Position numbers and translations under genes: made by a program
Origin: Planctomycetota bacterium
Lineage (GTDB): Bacteria; Planctomycetota; Phycisphaerae; WQYP01
Reading direction: 5' to 3'
NCBI GenBank assembly: GCA_021798635.1
Contig: JAJZGH010000013.1
Location: forward strand, 1-34,144
DNA: 34,144 nucleotides
Shown here: positions 16,961 through 25,697 of the stretch, one piece after another
How the letters are laid out: every line of letters starts with the position of its first letter
Position numbering within the stretch: position 1 is the stretch's first letter
Notes under the pieces: model-generated
Seen by the model: only the letters and a program-made list of their open reading frames with translations
The model's database searches: none
Told to the model about the DNA's origin: nothing

Positions 16961-17725
16961 TTATTTGGCCGGCGGCGACGCCGTCATAACTGGCGTTGCG
17001 GCCTGGGCCTGCTGGCTGGATTCCATCGCCGCCTGCGCTTCAAGGATATGCAATTCCATATCTTTTTCCAGACTCGTCCACGTTTTTATTTTTCCAGAAT
17101 TAATATCACCCGTGGTTTGAGTCAATGCTGCGGCAAGGGAATTGAGTTGGGCAGCACGCCGCTGCACGGCGGTGGCTGCCATACCCGTCTGGTTCAAATG
17201 CAGGAGCCGGGCACCGTCAACCTGCCATCCATGAGAGGACTGTCGTACAAAAATAGTCTGGCCATGTCCCGTAGCGCTGGGGGGAAATGTGACTTGAGCC
17301 GCGGTGCCGTGAATGGTAACAATGGCCTTTGGTAAAAGAGCCAGGAGGCGATCCATGCCGGCTTTAATAGAACCAAAAGCATGGGCCATGCCGGAAGGCG
17401 GAGTCCCTAGTTTTGCGACTGCGGTTTTTGTAAAAGTTTCGCTTGCTGATGAGATATTCGCGAAGGCCGCCACCGCAGCCTGTCCAGCCCGGCCTTGAAT
17501 TGTCAGGCACTGGCAAATGGATGTGCCATTTCCTGATTTAATCGCCAGAGCCAGCGTTTTGATTACTGCCGTTGGACTGTCGTAACGGGCGTCTGTGTAG
17601 TGAGCCGCCGCCGGGGGTGCCGGATTGGTCGTGGGGCTGCTTGCGGAGACACCGTCGGCAAACGCCATGGGAGCTGAAACTACCAAAGAGGCAGCAACGC
17701 AACAGAGCAAAAGATGTTTCTTCAC
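16961..17725 (-). CDS. Secreted protein of unknown function
   Basis: A 254-residue protein starting at GTG (17725), with GGAGG 8 bases upstream. Residues 1-22 form a clean signal peptide (KKHLLLCC...PMAFA). The mature protein begins with a Ser/Thr/Pro/Ala-rich linker, then DSPTAVIKTLALAIKSGN, a pattern seen in DUF4878/NTF2-like lipid-facing domains. It has a middle region VTFPPSATGHGQTIFVRQSSHGWQVDGARL and an Ala/Gln-rich end. No lipobox or catalytic motif is visible. It converges on the small membrane protein gene, 42 bases apart. I can call it exported but cannot name its job. Confidence 0.7.
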   Translation of the reverse strand: MKKHLLLCCVAASLVVSAPMAFADGVSASSPTTNPAPPAAAHYTDARYDSPTAVIKTLALAIKSGNGTSICQCLTIQGRAGQAAVAAFANISSASETFTKTAVAKLGTPPSGMAHAFGSIKAGMDRLLALLPKAIVTIHGTAAQVTFPPSATGHGQTIFVRQSSHGWQVDGARLLHLNQTGMAATAVQRRAAQLNSLAAALTQTTGDINSGKIKTWTSLEKDMELHILEAQAAMESSQQAQAATPVMTASPPAK

Positions 17726-17906
17726 AGCTAAATCCTCCAAAAAATACGCTTTAAGGCAACTGCTCCGCGCCATTGGAAACAATGCCAACCTAAACCCTCT
17801 TGGGGTTCAACGCTCCAGCAGTCGCGGGATTGCAACTAATGTACATGGCCACGGGGAGCGCAGCCATGGAAATATCTTGAGGTGGCCGCCTGAAAATAGT
17901 CCAACG

Positions 17907-17935
17907 CATATACGAATGTATATTCGGAACTTCAA
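17907..17935 (-). promoter_or_regulatory. Candidate promoter of the secreted-protein gene, with palindrome
   Basis: On the minus strand TTGAAG (17935-17930), 17 bases and TATATG (17912-17907) form a reasonable sigma-70 match. The -10 lies in a palindrome, ATATAC-GAAT-GTATAT (17908-17923), that a regulator could bind. The leader would be about 175 bases. Confidence 0.4.
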
Positions 17936-17966
17936 TACATAAATTTTCAGATCGCTCCGCTCGTCC

Positions 17967-18488
17967 TTACTGCCCGTAATTGATGACGCTGTGGAGATCA
18001 TATTTTTCAAATTTCTTCCGGCCGGCAAGAAAGCTTAGTTCAATGAGCACCGCAATTCCCACAATCTCGCCGCCCAGACTTTCCACAAGCCGGCAGCACG
18101 CATCCATGGTGCCGCCCGTAGCTAATAAGTCATCCACGAGGAGGCACTTCTGCCCGCGCAGGATGGCATCAAAATGAATCTCGAGTGTGTCCTGCCCGTA
18201 TTCCAGGTCATAGGTAACCGAGGTTTTGCGGGCCGGCAGTTTTTTGGGTTTGCGAATGGGTACAAACCCGCAGGATAACGCCTGCGCCAGGGCCGTACCA
18301 AAAATAAATCCACGCGATTCGGCACCAATGACCAATTCCACACCCTTTCCCCGAAATGGATTAGCCAGCAATTCCACGGATAGCGCCAGTCCGGCGGGGT
18401 CGCGCAATAAGGGCGTAATATCCTTAAAAAGGATTCCCGGTTTCGGGAAATCCGGCACGTCCCTTATGAGCTTATGCAATTCCAGCAT
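17967..18488 (-). CDS. apt: Adenine phosphoribosyltransferase
   Basis: Salvages adenine by joining it to PRPP to give AMP. The 173-residue length is typical. Motifs are the family opening IRDVPDFPKPGILFKDITPLL (two short pieces, VPDFPKPG and KDITPLL), AESRGFIFG (56-64), and the PRPP-binding VDDLLATGGT (118-127). GGAG lies 9 bases before the ATG. It follows comEC on the same strand with a 127-base gap, so co-transcription is possible but not certain. Confidence 0.96.
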   Translation of the reverse strand: MLELHKLIRDVPDFPKPGILFKDITPLLRDPAGLALSVELLANPFRGKGVELVIGAESRGFIFGTALAQALSCGFVPIRKPKKLPARKTSVTYDLEYGQDTLEIHFDAILRGQKCLLVDDLLATGGTMDACCRLVESLGGEIVGIAVLIELSFLAGRKKFEKYDLHSVINYGQ

Positions 18489-18615
18489 TCAACAGTACTC
18501 CAAAATAAGCCGCAATCGACAGCGGTATGATACGTGATCCGGCGACTTTTTCGAGTCTGTTATCAGAAGCACGGCAGGAGCAGCAAAAAATCAGAGGGAT
18601 ACATATGTCCGCCCT

Positions 18616-21282
18616 TCACTTTTGCGCACGCCCACCGCCGGGCGAAGCGGCTTGCGTGCCAATATCTGCCGCCTGTGCCGCTTGCTGAAATTGACCGCGG
18701 ATCAGCGAGGCACTGCGACGCAAAACAATATGTACAGCGCCCGCAGAGCGCGTCTGGAAAAATCGCAGCCCCGTAGGAGCTAACATGTTTTTATCGGATA
18801 TGCTTGCCGCTCGCGTCTCGCCGGTAGCGACCACCCACTGCGGATGTTCCTTGACCAACCAATGCACCAGCGGCGGATGAATGGAGCCTGACCCCAGTAA
18901 AACGATGCCCGTCAAGGGTCTGGCGAGATGATTTTGCCGCAGAACCGACACGACAGCCTGTGTTCGCCCGATCAACATGATGCGTTGGTTCCGATGGTGC
19001 AGCAACAAAATTAAACCGCGGAATTTTCGCGCTATTTTGTTTCCCGGTTTGGGCCAGACCACGGAAATTCGGCAATGCAGACCAAGCCCCATGGCCTGTC
19101 CCGCCTCTGCCGGTTGGGGCATAAACCCTGCGGCACCGGCGGCTTTCAAAAACTTCGCCGATGCATTCGTCGCACCGTGAAAATCCCGGGCATCGCACCA
19201 ACCGCTCAAACCGCCATGGCTCACTGCAATATCAGGTAGCGCGGCCACGTGTGCTGAATCAATCTGGGTGATAATTGCTGTATCGATATGCCACCAACCC
19301 AGTCTCCTTAAGGCACTATCGACAGTTTCCGCCATCCGGGCCGGAGAACCCAGTGAACCGGCGTCTAATAATACCGTGCGCTGCGCATGGATAACAACAC
19401 AATCGCCGCTGCCGACATTTAATATCAATATATGTACATTATTATTTTTGGCAGCGGTATACCAGACGCCGCAGCCCGCTGCCCAACATGCCAACGCGCC
19501 GGCGATAGCCCAGCGCGACAGTCGCATATTTCGGCGGAACATCCACGCCAGGAGAATCGCAAAAAACAAAAGAACCAGGATAATCGGTGGAGATCGCACA
19601 ATGATTTCACTGCCTGGCAAGGCCGCCAGATGCGTTACCGTCCAGGCCAATGCGTGGGCGACCGGGCCCGCTATCATCGCGGCGGCATGACCCAGCGTTG
19701 AAGAACCGAAGCCCGCCGCCATTTCAATCAGGCCGGCGATCAGTGCCGCCGCCACCAGAGGCAACAGAATCAGGCCGTTGATGATCGCCAGCGGATTAAA
19801 CTGATTGTAGTGGTACGCGACCAGCGGCAACGCGACAAACGACCCCACCATATTGGCGGTGGTAATGGCCGCCAGCCACGCCAGGATACTGACTTTTACC
19901 AGTGCCCAGCGACTGCCGATCGCTCGGGCAATATCTCCCTGGCGCGTAAGCCATGAGTGAAAAAGCACCCGATGCACCCGGTGGGCCAGGAGAATAAGTC
20001 CAAGTGTGACGATGAAACTAAGCTGAAACGGCGGCTGAAATAATTCCGCAGGCCGCCACAGCGTGACAACCAGCGCCGTCGTGGCCAGAATATTCAATGC
20101 CCGGACCGGTCGCCCCAACATCCAGGACATCAGCACCAGACCGGTTCCGACGGCAGCGCGGACAACAGGGGGCCCGCACGGTGTCATAAGCATATAAATA
20201 AATACGAGAAGAAGAGTGGCTAAAGCGCGATAGCGCGGGCGGTGAATAAAGAACTTTAACAGCAACCAGATCGCGGCGGCAATAATGACAACGTGCATCC
20301 CCGACAGCGCCAGCAGATGAGCCGCACCGGCTCGGGAGAAGGCTCTGGCCAGCGGACGGATAGCGGGATCGCGATACCCCAGCAGCAGCGCAATAAGTGC
20401 ATAACCGTCCGTGCGCTGATTTTTCGGATGATCCGCGATCAACCTTTTGCGCAGGTGCGATCTCCAGGCGTCCAGCCAACCGCTCAGAGGAAATAGCGTT
20501 TGCTTCCTGGAAAGGACATGGATTTGTTCCACCTGCGATGCCGAGAGTTCCGCAAAGACTCTAAATGCACTTAGATATTGGCGATAGTTAAAGCCGCCCG
20601 GATTTTCTGCCATGGGCGGTCGCGACAGCCAGCCGGTCAATGCAACGTACTGATTATTGCGCAACGCCGGCAGATATCCCGGCACGCGCACAACCACATT
20701 TCCGGTGGCCGGTAACCAGTGATGCTTGACGCGCGTGGCGGTCACACGGGCGAAAAATGTGGTGGAAGGCCCCACTGCGGAAAACAAAATGCCACGCGGC
20801 GGAGCAGGATGAAATTCCGGTTCGGAAATAATAAGCATCCGGGCGGTGATAAACCTGCGTCCGTGCACAGGTGCGGCGCGGGCGATGCTGTTGCTTGCCA
20901 GTCGGTGCTGATTGATCTGCCAGCGGGCCACTCCGACGGCCACGAGAGTTAAAGCCATTAATAGCCATGCCAGGTACCGTGCCAGTTGCGGATAATTATA
21001 CGCCCCTTGAGACCCCAACCGGTTGGTCTTGGCCGAAATAGCGGTTCCGCCGGGTACCGACTGTTTTAGGCCCGTGCGCGGGGCCGGGACAAAAGCCGTT
21101 CCCAGAAACAGTAATATCGCGGCAGTAAAACATCCGACGGCGGTAATCCAGACCGCAGCCATCGGCGGATTGATGTATCGCCCGAAGATAATTCCACCGA
21201 TAAACAGTGCCGCCACAAGGACCATAGGATCGGTGTACAACCACTTTTTCGGATGCGGATGATCTATTACGACGGGTTCCAA
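18616..21282 (-). CDS. comEC: ComEC/Rec2-family DNA uptake channel with degenerate C-terminal domain
   Basis: A large inner-membrane protein (888 residues) that in competent bacteria forms the channel for single-stranded DNA. It has N-terminal membrane helices, an OB-like DUF4131 region (about 140-260) and the core competence domain (about 290-590). The core holds the diagnostic LLGYRD and GAAHLLALSGMHV (319-331) and about ten hydrophobic segments. A C-terminal metallo-beta-lactamase-like domain (about 617-850) follows, with LNVGSGD and LLDAGS. Its metal loop reads TQIDSAH (672-678) where HxDxDH is expected. The later GD and HHGS motifs are replaced by LIGRT and LLGSGS. The start is TTG at 21282 with AAGGGA 5 bases upstream. 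It is divergent from gyrA. Confidence 0.93.
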   Translation of the reverse strand: MEPVVIDHPHPKKWLYTDPMVLVAALFIGGIIFGRYINPPMAAVWITAVGCFTAAILLFLGTAFVPAPRTGLKQSVPGGTAISAKTNRLGSQGAYNYPQLARYLAWLLMALTLVAVGVARWQINQHRLASNSIARAAPVHGRRFITARMLIISEPEFHPAPPRGILFSAVGPSTTFFARVTATRVKHHWLPATGNVVVRVPGYLPALRNNQYVALTGWLSRPPMAENPGGFNYRQYLSAFRVFAELSASQVEQIHVLSRKQTLFPLSGWLDAWRSHLRKRLIADHPKNQRTDGYALIALLLGYRDPAIRPLARAFSRAGAAHLLALSGMHVVIIAAAIWLLLKFFIHRPRYRALATLLLVFIYMLMTPCGPPVVRAAVGTGLVLMSWMLGRPVRALNILATTALVVTLWRPAELFQPPFQLSFIVTLGLILLAHRVHRVLFHSWLTRQGDIARAIGSRWALVKVSILAWLAAITTANMVGSFVALPLVAYHYNQFNPLAIINGLILLPLVAAALIAGLIEMAAGFGSSTLGHAAAMIAGPVAHALAWTVTHLAALPGSEIIVRSPPIILVLLFFAILLAWMFRRNMRLSRWAIAGALACWAAGCGVWYTAAKNNNVHILILNVGSGDCVVIHAQRTVLLDAGSLGSPARMAETVDSALRRLGWWHIDTAIITQIDSAHVAALPDIAVSHGGLSGWCDARDFHGATNASAKFLKAAGAAGFMPQPAEAGQAMGLGLHCRISVVWPKPGNKIARKFRGLILLLHHRNQRIMLIGRTQAVVSVLRQNHLARPLTGIVLLGSGSIHPPLVHWLVKEHPQWVVATGETRAASISDKNMLAPTGLRFFQTRSAGAVHIVLRRSASLIRGQFQQAAQAADIGTQAASPGGGRAQK

Positions 21283-21441
21283 TTCATCCCTTGCCGATGC
21301 GGGCGTAAAGTCATACTTCCTGATTCAGGTACCCGCCATGTTGACGGAAAAAAAAAGCTTGTCAATGCCGGGTGGGCCAGGGGGCAAGAGTCGGCAATTC
21401 CATTGTCTGCAAACGATGACGCTTGCGCACCTTCCCGCCAG

Positions 21442-21471
21442 TGGCCACAAGAGAGAATTTTATGGTAAAAT
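21442..21471 (+). promoter_or_regulatory. Extended -10 promoter candidate for gyrA
   Basis: TGG followed by TAAAAT (21463-21471) makes an extended -10 element. A weak TGGCCA (21442-21447) lies 18 bases upstream of the hexamer. Transcription would begin near 21478, giving a leader of about 75 bases. It lies in the 270-base gap shared with divergent comEC; I could not place a good comEC promoter. Confidence 0.4.
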
Positions 21472-21552
21472 AATGATATTCAATTGCGGCTGGAGTTGGC
21501 CGCCCCCACGGCGACGGACGCCACGCAAAATAAACGGTAGAGGAACACCAGA

Positions 21553-24198
21553 ATGCTCGAAAATGAATCCCGGATAACGGATCTGCAAATTGAAACGGAA
21601 CTTTCCGAAAGTTACCTGACCTATGCCATGAGCACGATTATGGATCGTGCTCTGCCGGATGTTCGCGATGGCCTCAAGCCATCGCAGCGGCGAATTCTTG
21701 TGGCGATGAATGATTTACAGCTTGGGCCTCGCTCGAAACATCGTAAATGCGCCAAAATCGCCGGCGATACCTCGGGAAATTATCACCCCCACGGTGAAGC
21801 GGTCATTTATCCCACGCTGGTGCGTATGGCCCAAAGTTGGAACATGCGGCACCTGCTGGTGGACGGACAGGGAAACTTTGGTTCACTGGATGGTGATCCA
21901 CCGGCCGCCATGCGGTACACCGAAGCCCGCATGGCCGAAGCGGCAGCGGAAATGATGGAGGATTTGAAGGAAGATACTGTTGATTTCATCCCCAACTATG
22001 ATGAAGTCCGGATGGAGCCAACCGTCCTGCCCAGCAAATTTCCCAACCTCCTGGTGAACGGATCGCAGGGCATCGCGGTGGGCATGGCCACAAGTCTGCC
22101 GCCGCATAATTTGCGCGAAGTGTGTGACGGCATCATTAAAATGATTGATGAACCCACCACCACTGTGCGCGATCTCATGAAAATCATTAAAGGCCCGGAC
22201 TTCCCCACCGGCGGCGTAATCTGCGGGCGATCCGGCATTGTCGATGGTTACGAGACCGGCCGCGGCAAGGTAACCGTGCGCGGCAGAGTGCATACCGAAC
22301 AGCTCAAAGGCGGCAAAGAACAAATTGTCATTACAGAAATTCCGTATCAGGTTTTGAAGAAAACCATTATTGAATCGATCGCGGAACGCGTAAAAGAAGA
22401 GCAGATCAAAGACATTTCCGATGTGCGTGATGAATCGGATCGGGAGCACGCGGTGCGCGTGGTGGTGGAACTGAAGCGTGATGCGGACCCCAATGTGGTT
22501 ATCAATCAGCTGTACCAGTACACGCCGCTGCAAAGCACCATTTCCATTATTAATATTGCCCTGGTGAATCGGCAGCCGCGCACGCTAAGCATCCGCGATA
22601 TGATTGAGCAGTTTATTCTGCACCGCAAGGAAGTCATTCGCCGCAGAACCGCGTTTCGCCTGAAAAAAGCCCGGCAACGCGCCCATATTCTGGAAGGCTT
22701 GATTCTGGCATTGGCGGATATTCACACGGAAGAAGTCAACGGCAAATCCACCGGCGGAAAAATTGAAGTCATGGGCATTATTGAGCTGTTGCGCAACCGC
22801 AAAATCAGCCCGGATGTCCCCACCGCCAAAGCGAACCTCATGCGTAAGCGCTTTACCATTGATGAAGCGCTGACCTGGAAGGCCGCCATTCCCAAAGCGT
22901 TTAAGAAACGCATTGATCAAACCACAGCGGAACTGGGCGGCATGTTGCTGTCGTCGGCACAGGCCGATGCGATTCTATCCATGCAGTTGCAACGCCTGGT
23001 GGGTCTGGAAATTGACAAACTCACCGAGGAATACAACAAACTCGTGGGTGAAATTGAAGATTTTGAACTGATTCTCAGCGATGAAAAACGTGTGCTGGAT
23101 ATTATCCGGGAAGACACCATTGAATTAAAAGAAAAGTTCGGCGATGAACGCCGGACACAAATCACCAACGATGCCACCGATATTAACATCGAAGACCTCA
23201 TCGCCGATGAGCAGGTGGTGGTCACCATCAGCCACGAGGGATATATCAAGCGCATGCCATTGGATACGTACCGCAAACAGGGCCGGGGCGGGCGCGGTAT
23301 TGTGGGGGCGGATTCCAAGGAAGGCGATTTTATTGAACATCTTTTCATCGGTTCCACACATGATTACCTGATGTTCTTCACCAACTTGGGCCGGTGCTAT
23401 TGGCATAAGGTTTATGACGTACCGCAGATGAGTCGGCAAAGCAAAGGCCGATCTATTGCCAATCTGGTGGAAATGCAGGCGGATGAAAAACTCGCTGCGG
23501 TTCTGGTCGTGCGCGATTTCTCGGATGAAGCCAAGCATCTGGTCATGACCACCGCCAAGGGCATCATCAAGAAAACGCTTCTAAAGGCGTATGGAAACCC
23601 CATGAAGCGCGGCATTATTGCCATTGGTTTGGATAAAGGCGATAGCGTAATCGGCGTGGGTGTTACCAACGGTAAGGATCAGATTGTCCTGGCCACCCGC
23701 GGCGGCATGGCGGTGCGCTTCGAGGAAACCGAAGTGCGCGACATGGGCCGGCAGGCCGGTGGTGTCAAAGGCGTGGAACTGGATCAAGACGACGCCATTG
23801 TGGAAATGGTCATTGTGCCGCAGGGGCTGGATCATGGCGACAATCAGGTTACATTGCTGACAGCGTGCGAACACGGCTACGGCAAACGCACGCGTGTGGA
23901 AGAATACCGCCTGACCCATCGCGGCGGCAAAGGCGTTATCAACATCCGCACCACGGATCGCAACGGCGCGGTAGTCTCGGTCAAGCCGGTCAATGACGCT
24001 GATGAACTCATGATGATCACCCGCAATGGACAGGTGGTGCGCATCGGCGTTACGGGCGAACTGCGTGAAATGGGCCGCGCAACCCAGGGCGTCCGCCTGA
24101 TCCGCCTGGATGAAGGCGACATCCTGGTCAACGTCGCCCGCGTCGCCCCCGAAGACAAAGACGACGAAACCCCGCTGCTGGATGGCGCGGGGAAGTGA
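21553..24198 (+). CDS. gyrA: DNA gyrase subunit A
   Basis: The breaking-and-rejoining subunit of gyrase, which introduces negative supercoils with GyrB. The 881-residue protein has the catalytic Tyr122 in [10 protein letters not shown], numbered exactly as in E. coli. It also has the winged-helix region [21 protein letters not shown]-like (63-81), a coiled-coil tower, and a C-terminal beta-pinwheel. The GyrA-box reads QGRGGRG (576-582), close to the canonical QRRGGKG, which favours GyrA over ParC. In the quinolone region (81-87) it reads GEAVIYP, so positions 83 and 87 are Ala and Pro rather than Ser and Asp. AGAGGA lies 8 bases before the ATG. gyrB is not in the window. Confidence 0.96.
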   Translation: [881 protein letters not shown]

Positions 24199-24328
24199 GT
24201 TAAAGCCCGCTCGCGTGCGACTGCTTGCGAATGTTGTGGCCTGTCGGCTGCGCCTGAAACGCTTTCGGCTTCAGCAGCGGCGCATTGCCGCTAAAAGCAA
24301 AAAACGATGCGCACCGGAACAGGACAAA

Positions 24329-25063
24329 TTATGGCGACGTATACGATTTCAAATGGAAGTTAACTCGATCTCGGTGTTGCCTGAGAAACTGCGGCCCCGG
24401 CTGAATTTCTATCGGCGGTCGAAATTGTGTGTGCTGCTTTAAGACAATGGATAAAGTCTGGCTTGGCGAAGGCTTAATTAACACCCGGTTGTCATCCATC
24501 AGGACAAAATAACCTTGTTCAAAAAGTGCATCATGTATCAGGCACATACTGATCACATTATGCAGATCAGCGCGGGCTTCATTATTGTCCGCCCAGCGCG
24601 CAATATGCGCTGCCCGAAGGAAACCCTGCTCCTGCACGTCGCAAAGCGCACAACCACCTTGATAGTTTTCCAGCGCCAGCGCTCTGATCCGATCTTGGCC
24701 TGTGCGGCAGCGTCTTAAAGCAATAAAGTTATCCGCATGGATGTCGCCAAACCTCAGTTTGCCGTGTTTGATTGCAAGATCAATAGCTTCATCCGGGAGG
24801 TCCTCCGTCTCCGCCTGCAATGGGGCGTCCAAGAGCAAATATTTTCCATTGCCAAGAAATTCAATGAGTTTCTCCTCGCGCAGCTCCTGCATAACTCTGC
24901 TGACCGTTTGATCTGGGGTATTGCCAAGACTGCTCACTTCAAAAATCATAGCATCGCGTTCTTCAGCGAGGAAGCCTTGCCGATCAACCATTCGCGTTCC
25001 GTGACGCACACTAAACCGGTGCAAAGCGCTACGCACAACATCTCGCCATTTCATAGGCAACAT
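24329..25063 (-). CDS. HNH endonuclease with N-terminal winged-helix domain (restriction-like)
   Basis: A 244-residue predicted nuclease. Residues 1-80 look like the winged-helix domain found at the front of several type II restriction enzymes (DVVRSALHRF, NTPDQTVSRVMQELREE, IEFLGNGKYLLLD). The C-terminal half is an HNH treble-clef: CALC (138-141), His153 in AAHIARW, Asn169 in LHNVIS, and MCLIH with His177, then ALFEQGYF. The pattern matches the HNH_2-like restriction family. No methyltransferase is seen nearby. I chose the ATG at 25063. An ATG at 25054 is also possible, and a GTG at 25117 would add 18 residues. It converges on gyrA and diverges from the overlapping gene pair. Target sequence and methylation dependence are unknown. 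Confidence 0.8.
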   Translation of the reverse strand: MLPMKWRDVVRSALHRFSVRHGTRMVDRQGFLAEERDAMIFEVSSLGNTPDQTVSRVMQELREEKLIEFLGNGKYLLLDAPLQAETEDLPDEAIDLAIKHGKLRFGDIHADNFIALRRCRTGQDRIRALALENYQGGCALCDVQEQGFLRAAHIARWADNNEARADLHNVISMCLIHDALFEQGYFVLMDDNRVLIKPSPSQTLSIVLKQHTQFRPPIEIQPGPQFLRQHRDRVNFHLKSYTSP

Positions 25064-25141
25064 TTCCCCATATATTATCCCGTACCATGAGCCGAGTTCC
25101 CCATCCGTGGAACCCACAGTCCTATTATACCGATTGGCGAT

Positions 25142-25170
25142 TTGCTACGCGTGGGAAGAGAAAGTATCAT
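25142..25170 (+). promoter_or_regulatory. Promoter candidate for the overlapping unknown pair
   Basis: TTGCTA (25142-25147), 17 bases and TATCAT (25165-25170, 5 of 6) form a good match. The start point would be near 25177, about 45 bases before the ATG at 25221. It lies between this pair and the divergent HNH gene. Confidence 0.5.
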
Positions 25171-25220
25171 GTTATTACTGGGAATTTAGGAAGCCCCCAT
25201 TGTATGCGAAGGTCGCGGTT

Positions 25221-25697
25221 ATGACTGCAGAATCCACTCAAAACCAGGCCACCCACGTGCATGAATCGCGTGATGGAGAACGCAGTTTTGTATTTCATTT
25301 GTCCGATAACGATATTTTCGTTCGCACCGGACGGCAGCTCATAGAGGCCTGTCAGCTGAACATCAGTATCGAACTGTGGCAGCAGGAACTTGATCTGATG
25401 TTCGCTTACGTCAAAGAATGGTGTGCGAAAGCCCCGCACCACGTCCGCACCTGTATTTGCGAACCCCGGCGGGCGCGCCTGATGTTGCATTTTATTCCAG
25501 CAGGCGAGCAATTCGATTTCGACTTGGCTGACGCTATTGCCGAGTTGGACAGTTATTTGTGCCGCAATTATAAGAATGTCGGCTTGGTGGAGGCCGGGCA
25601 GATTCCATGGAACGAAGTAGATCGCTTCGTCAATTATTCTCTCTGTTTTGTGATTTATGGCGAACATCCAATCGCACATGAGCCAGTGGGTTCATAA
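25221..25697 (+). CDS. Unknown protein, first of an overlapping pair
   Basis: A 158-residue soluble protein starting at the ATG at 25221, with AAGG 8 bases upstream. Longer starts back to 25107 run through the promoter candidate and look non-coding. I recognise no family. Visible features are an N-terminal polar stretch and a strand-rich section (RSFVFHLSDNDIFVRTG). A helix (ISIELWQQELDLMFAYVKEWC), FDFDLADAIAELDSYLCRNY and an aromatic end (NEVDRFVNYSLCFVIYG) follow. There is no signal peptide, membrane segment or catalytic motif. Its last 41 bases overlap the next gene in another frame, so the two are probably translated together and may act as partners. Confidence 0.65.
   Translation: MTAESTQNQATHVHESRDGERSFVFHLSDNDIFVRTGRQLIEACQLNISIELWQQELDLMFAYVKEWCAKAPHHVRTCICEPRRARLMLHFIPAGEQFDFDLADAIAELDSYLCRNYKNVGLVEAGQIPWNEVDRFVNYSLCFVIYGEHPIAHEPVGS

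Noticed and set aside
21883..22533. A 216-codon minus-strand frame inside gyrA
   Set aside because: Antisense to strongly conserved gyrA sequence; no family resemblance.
24276..24292. Hairpin AGCGGC/GCCGCT after gyrA as its terminator
   Set aside because: It is followed by an A-run, not a T-run, on the plus strand. Nor does a T-run follow it on the minus strand.
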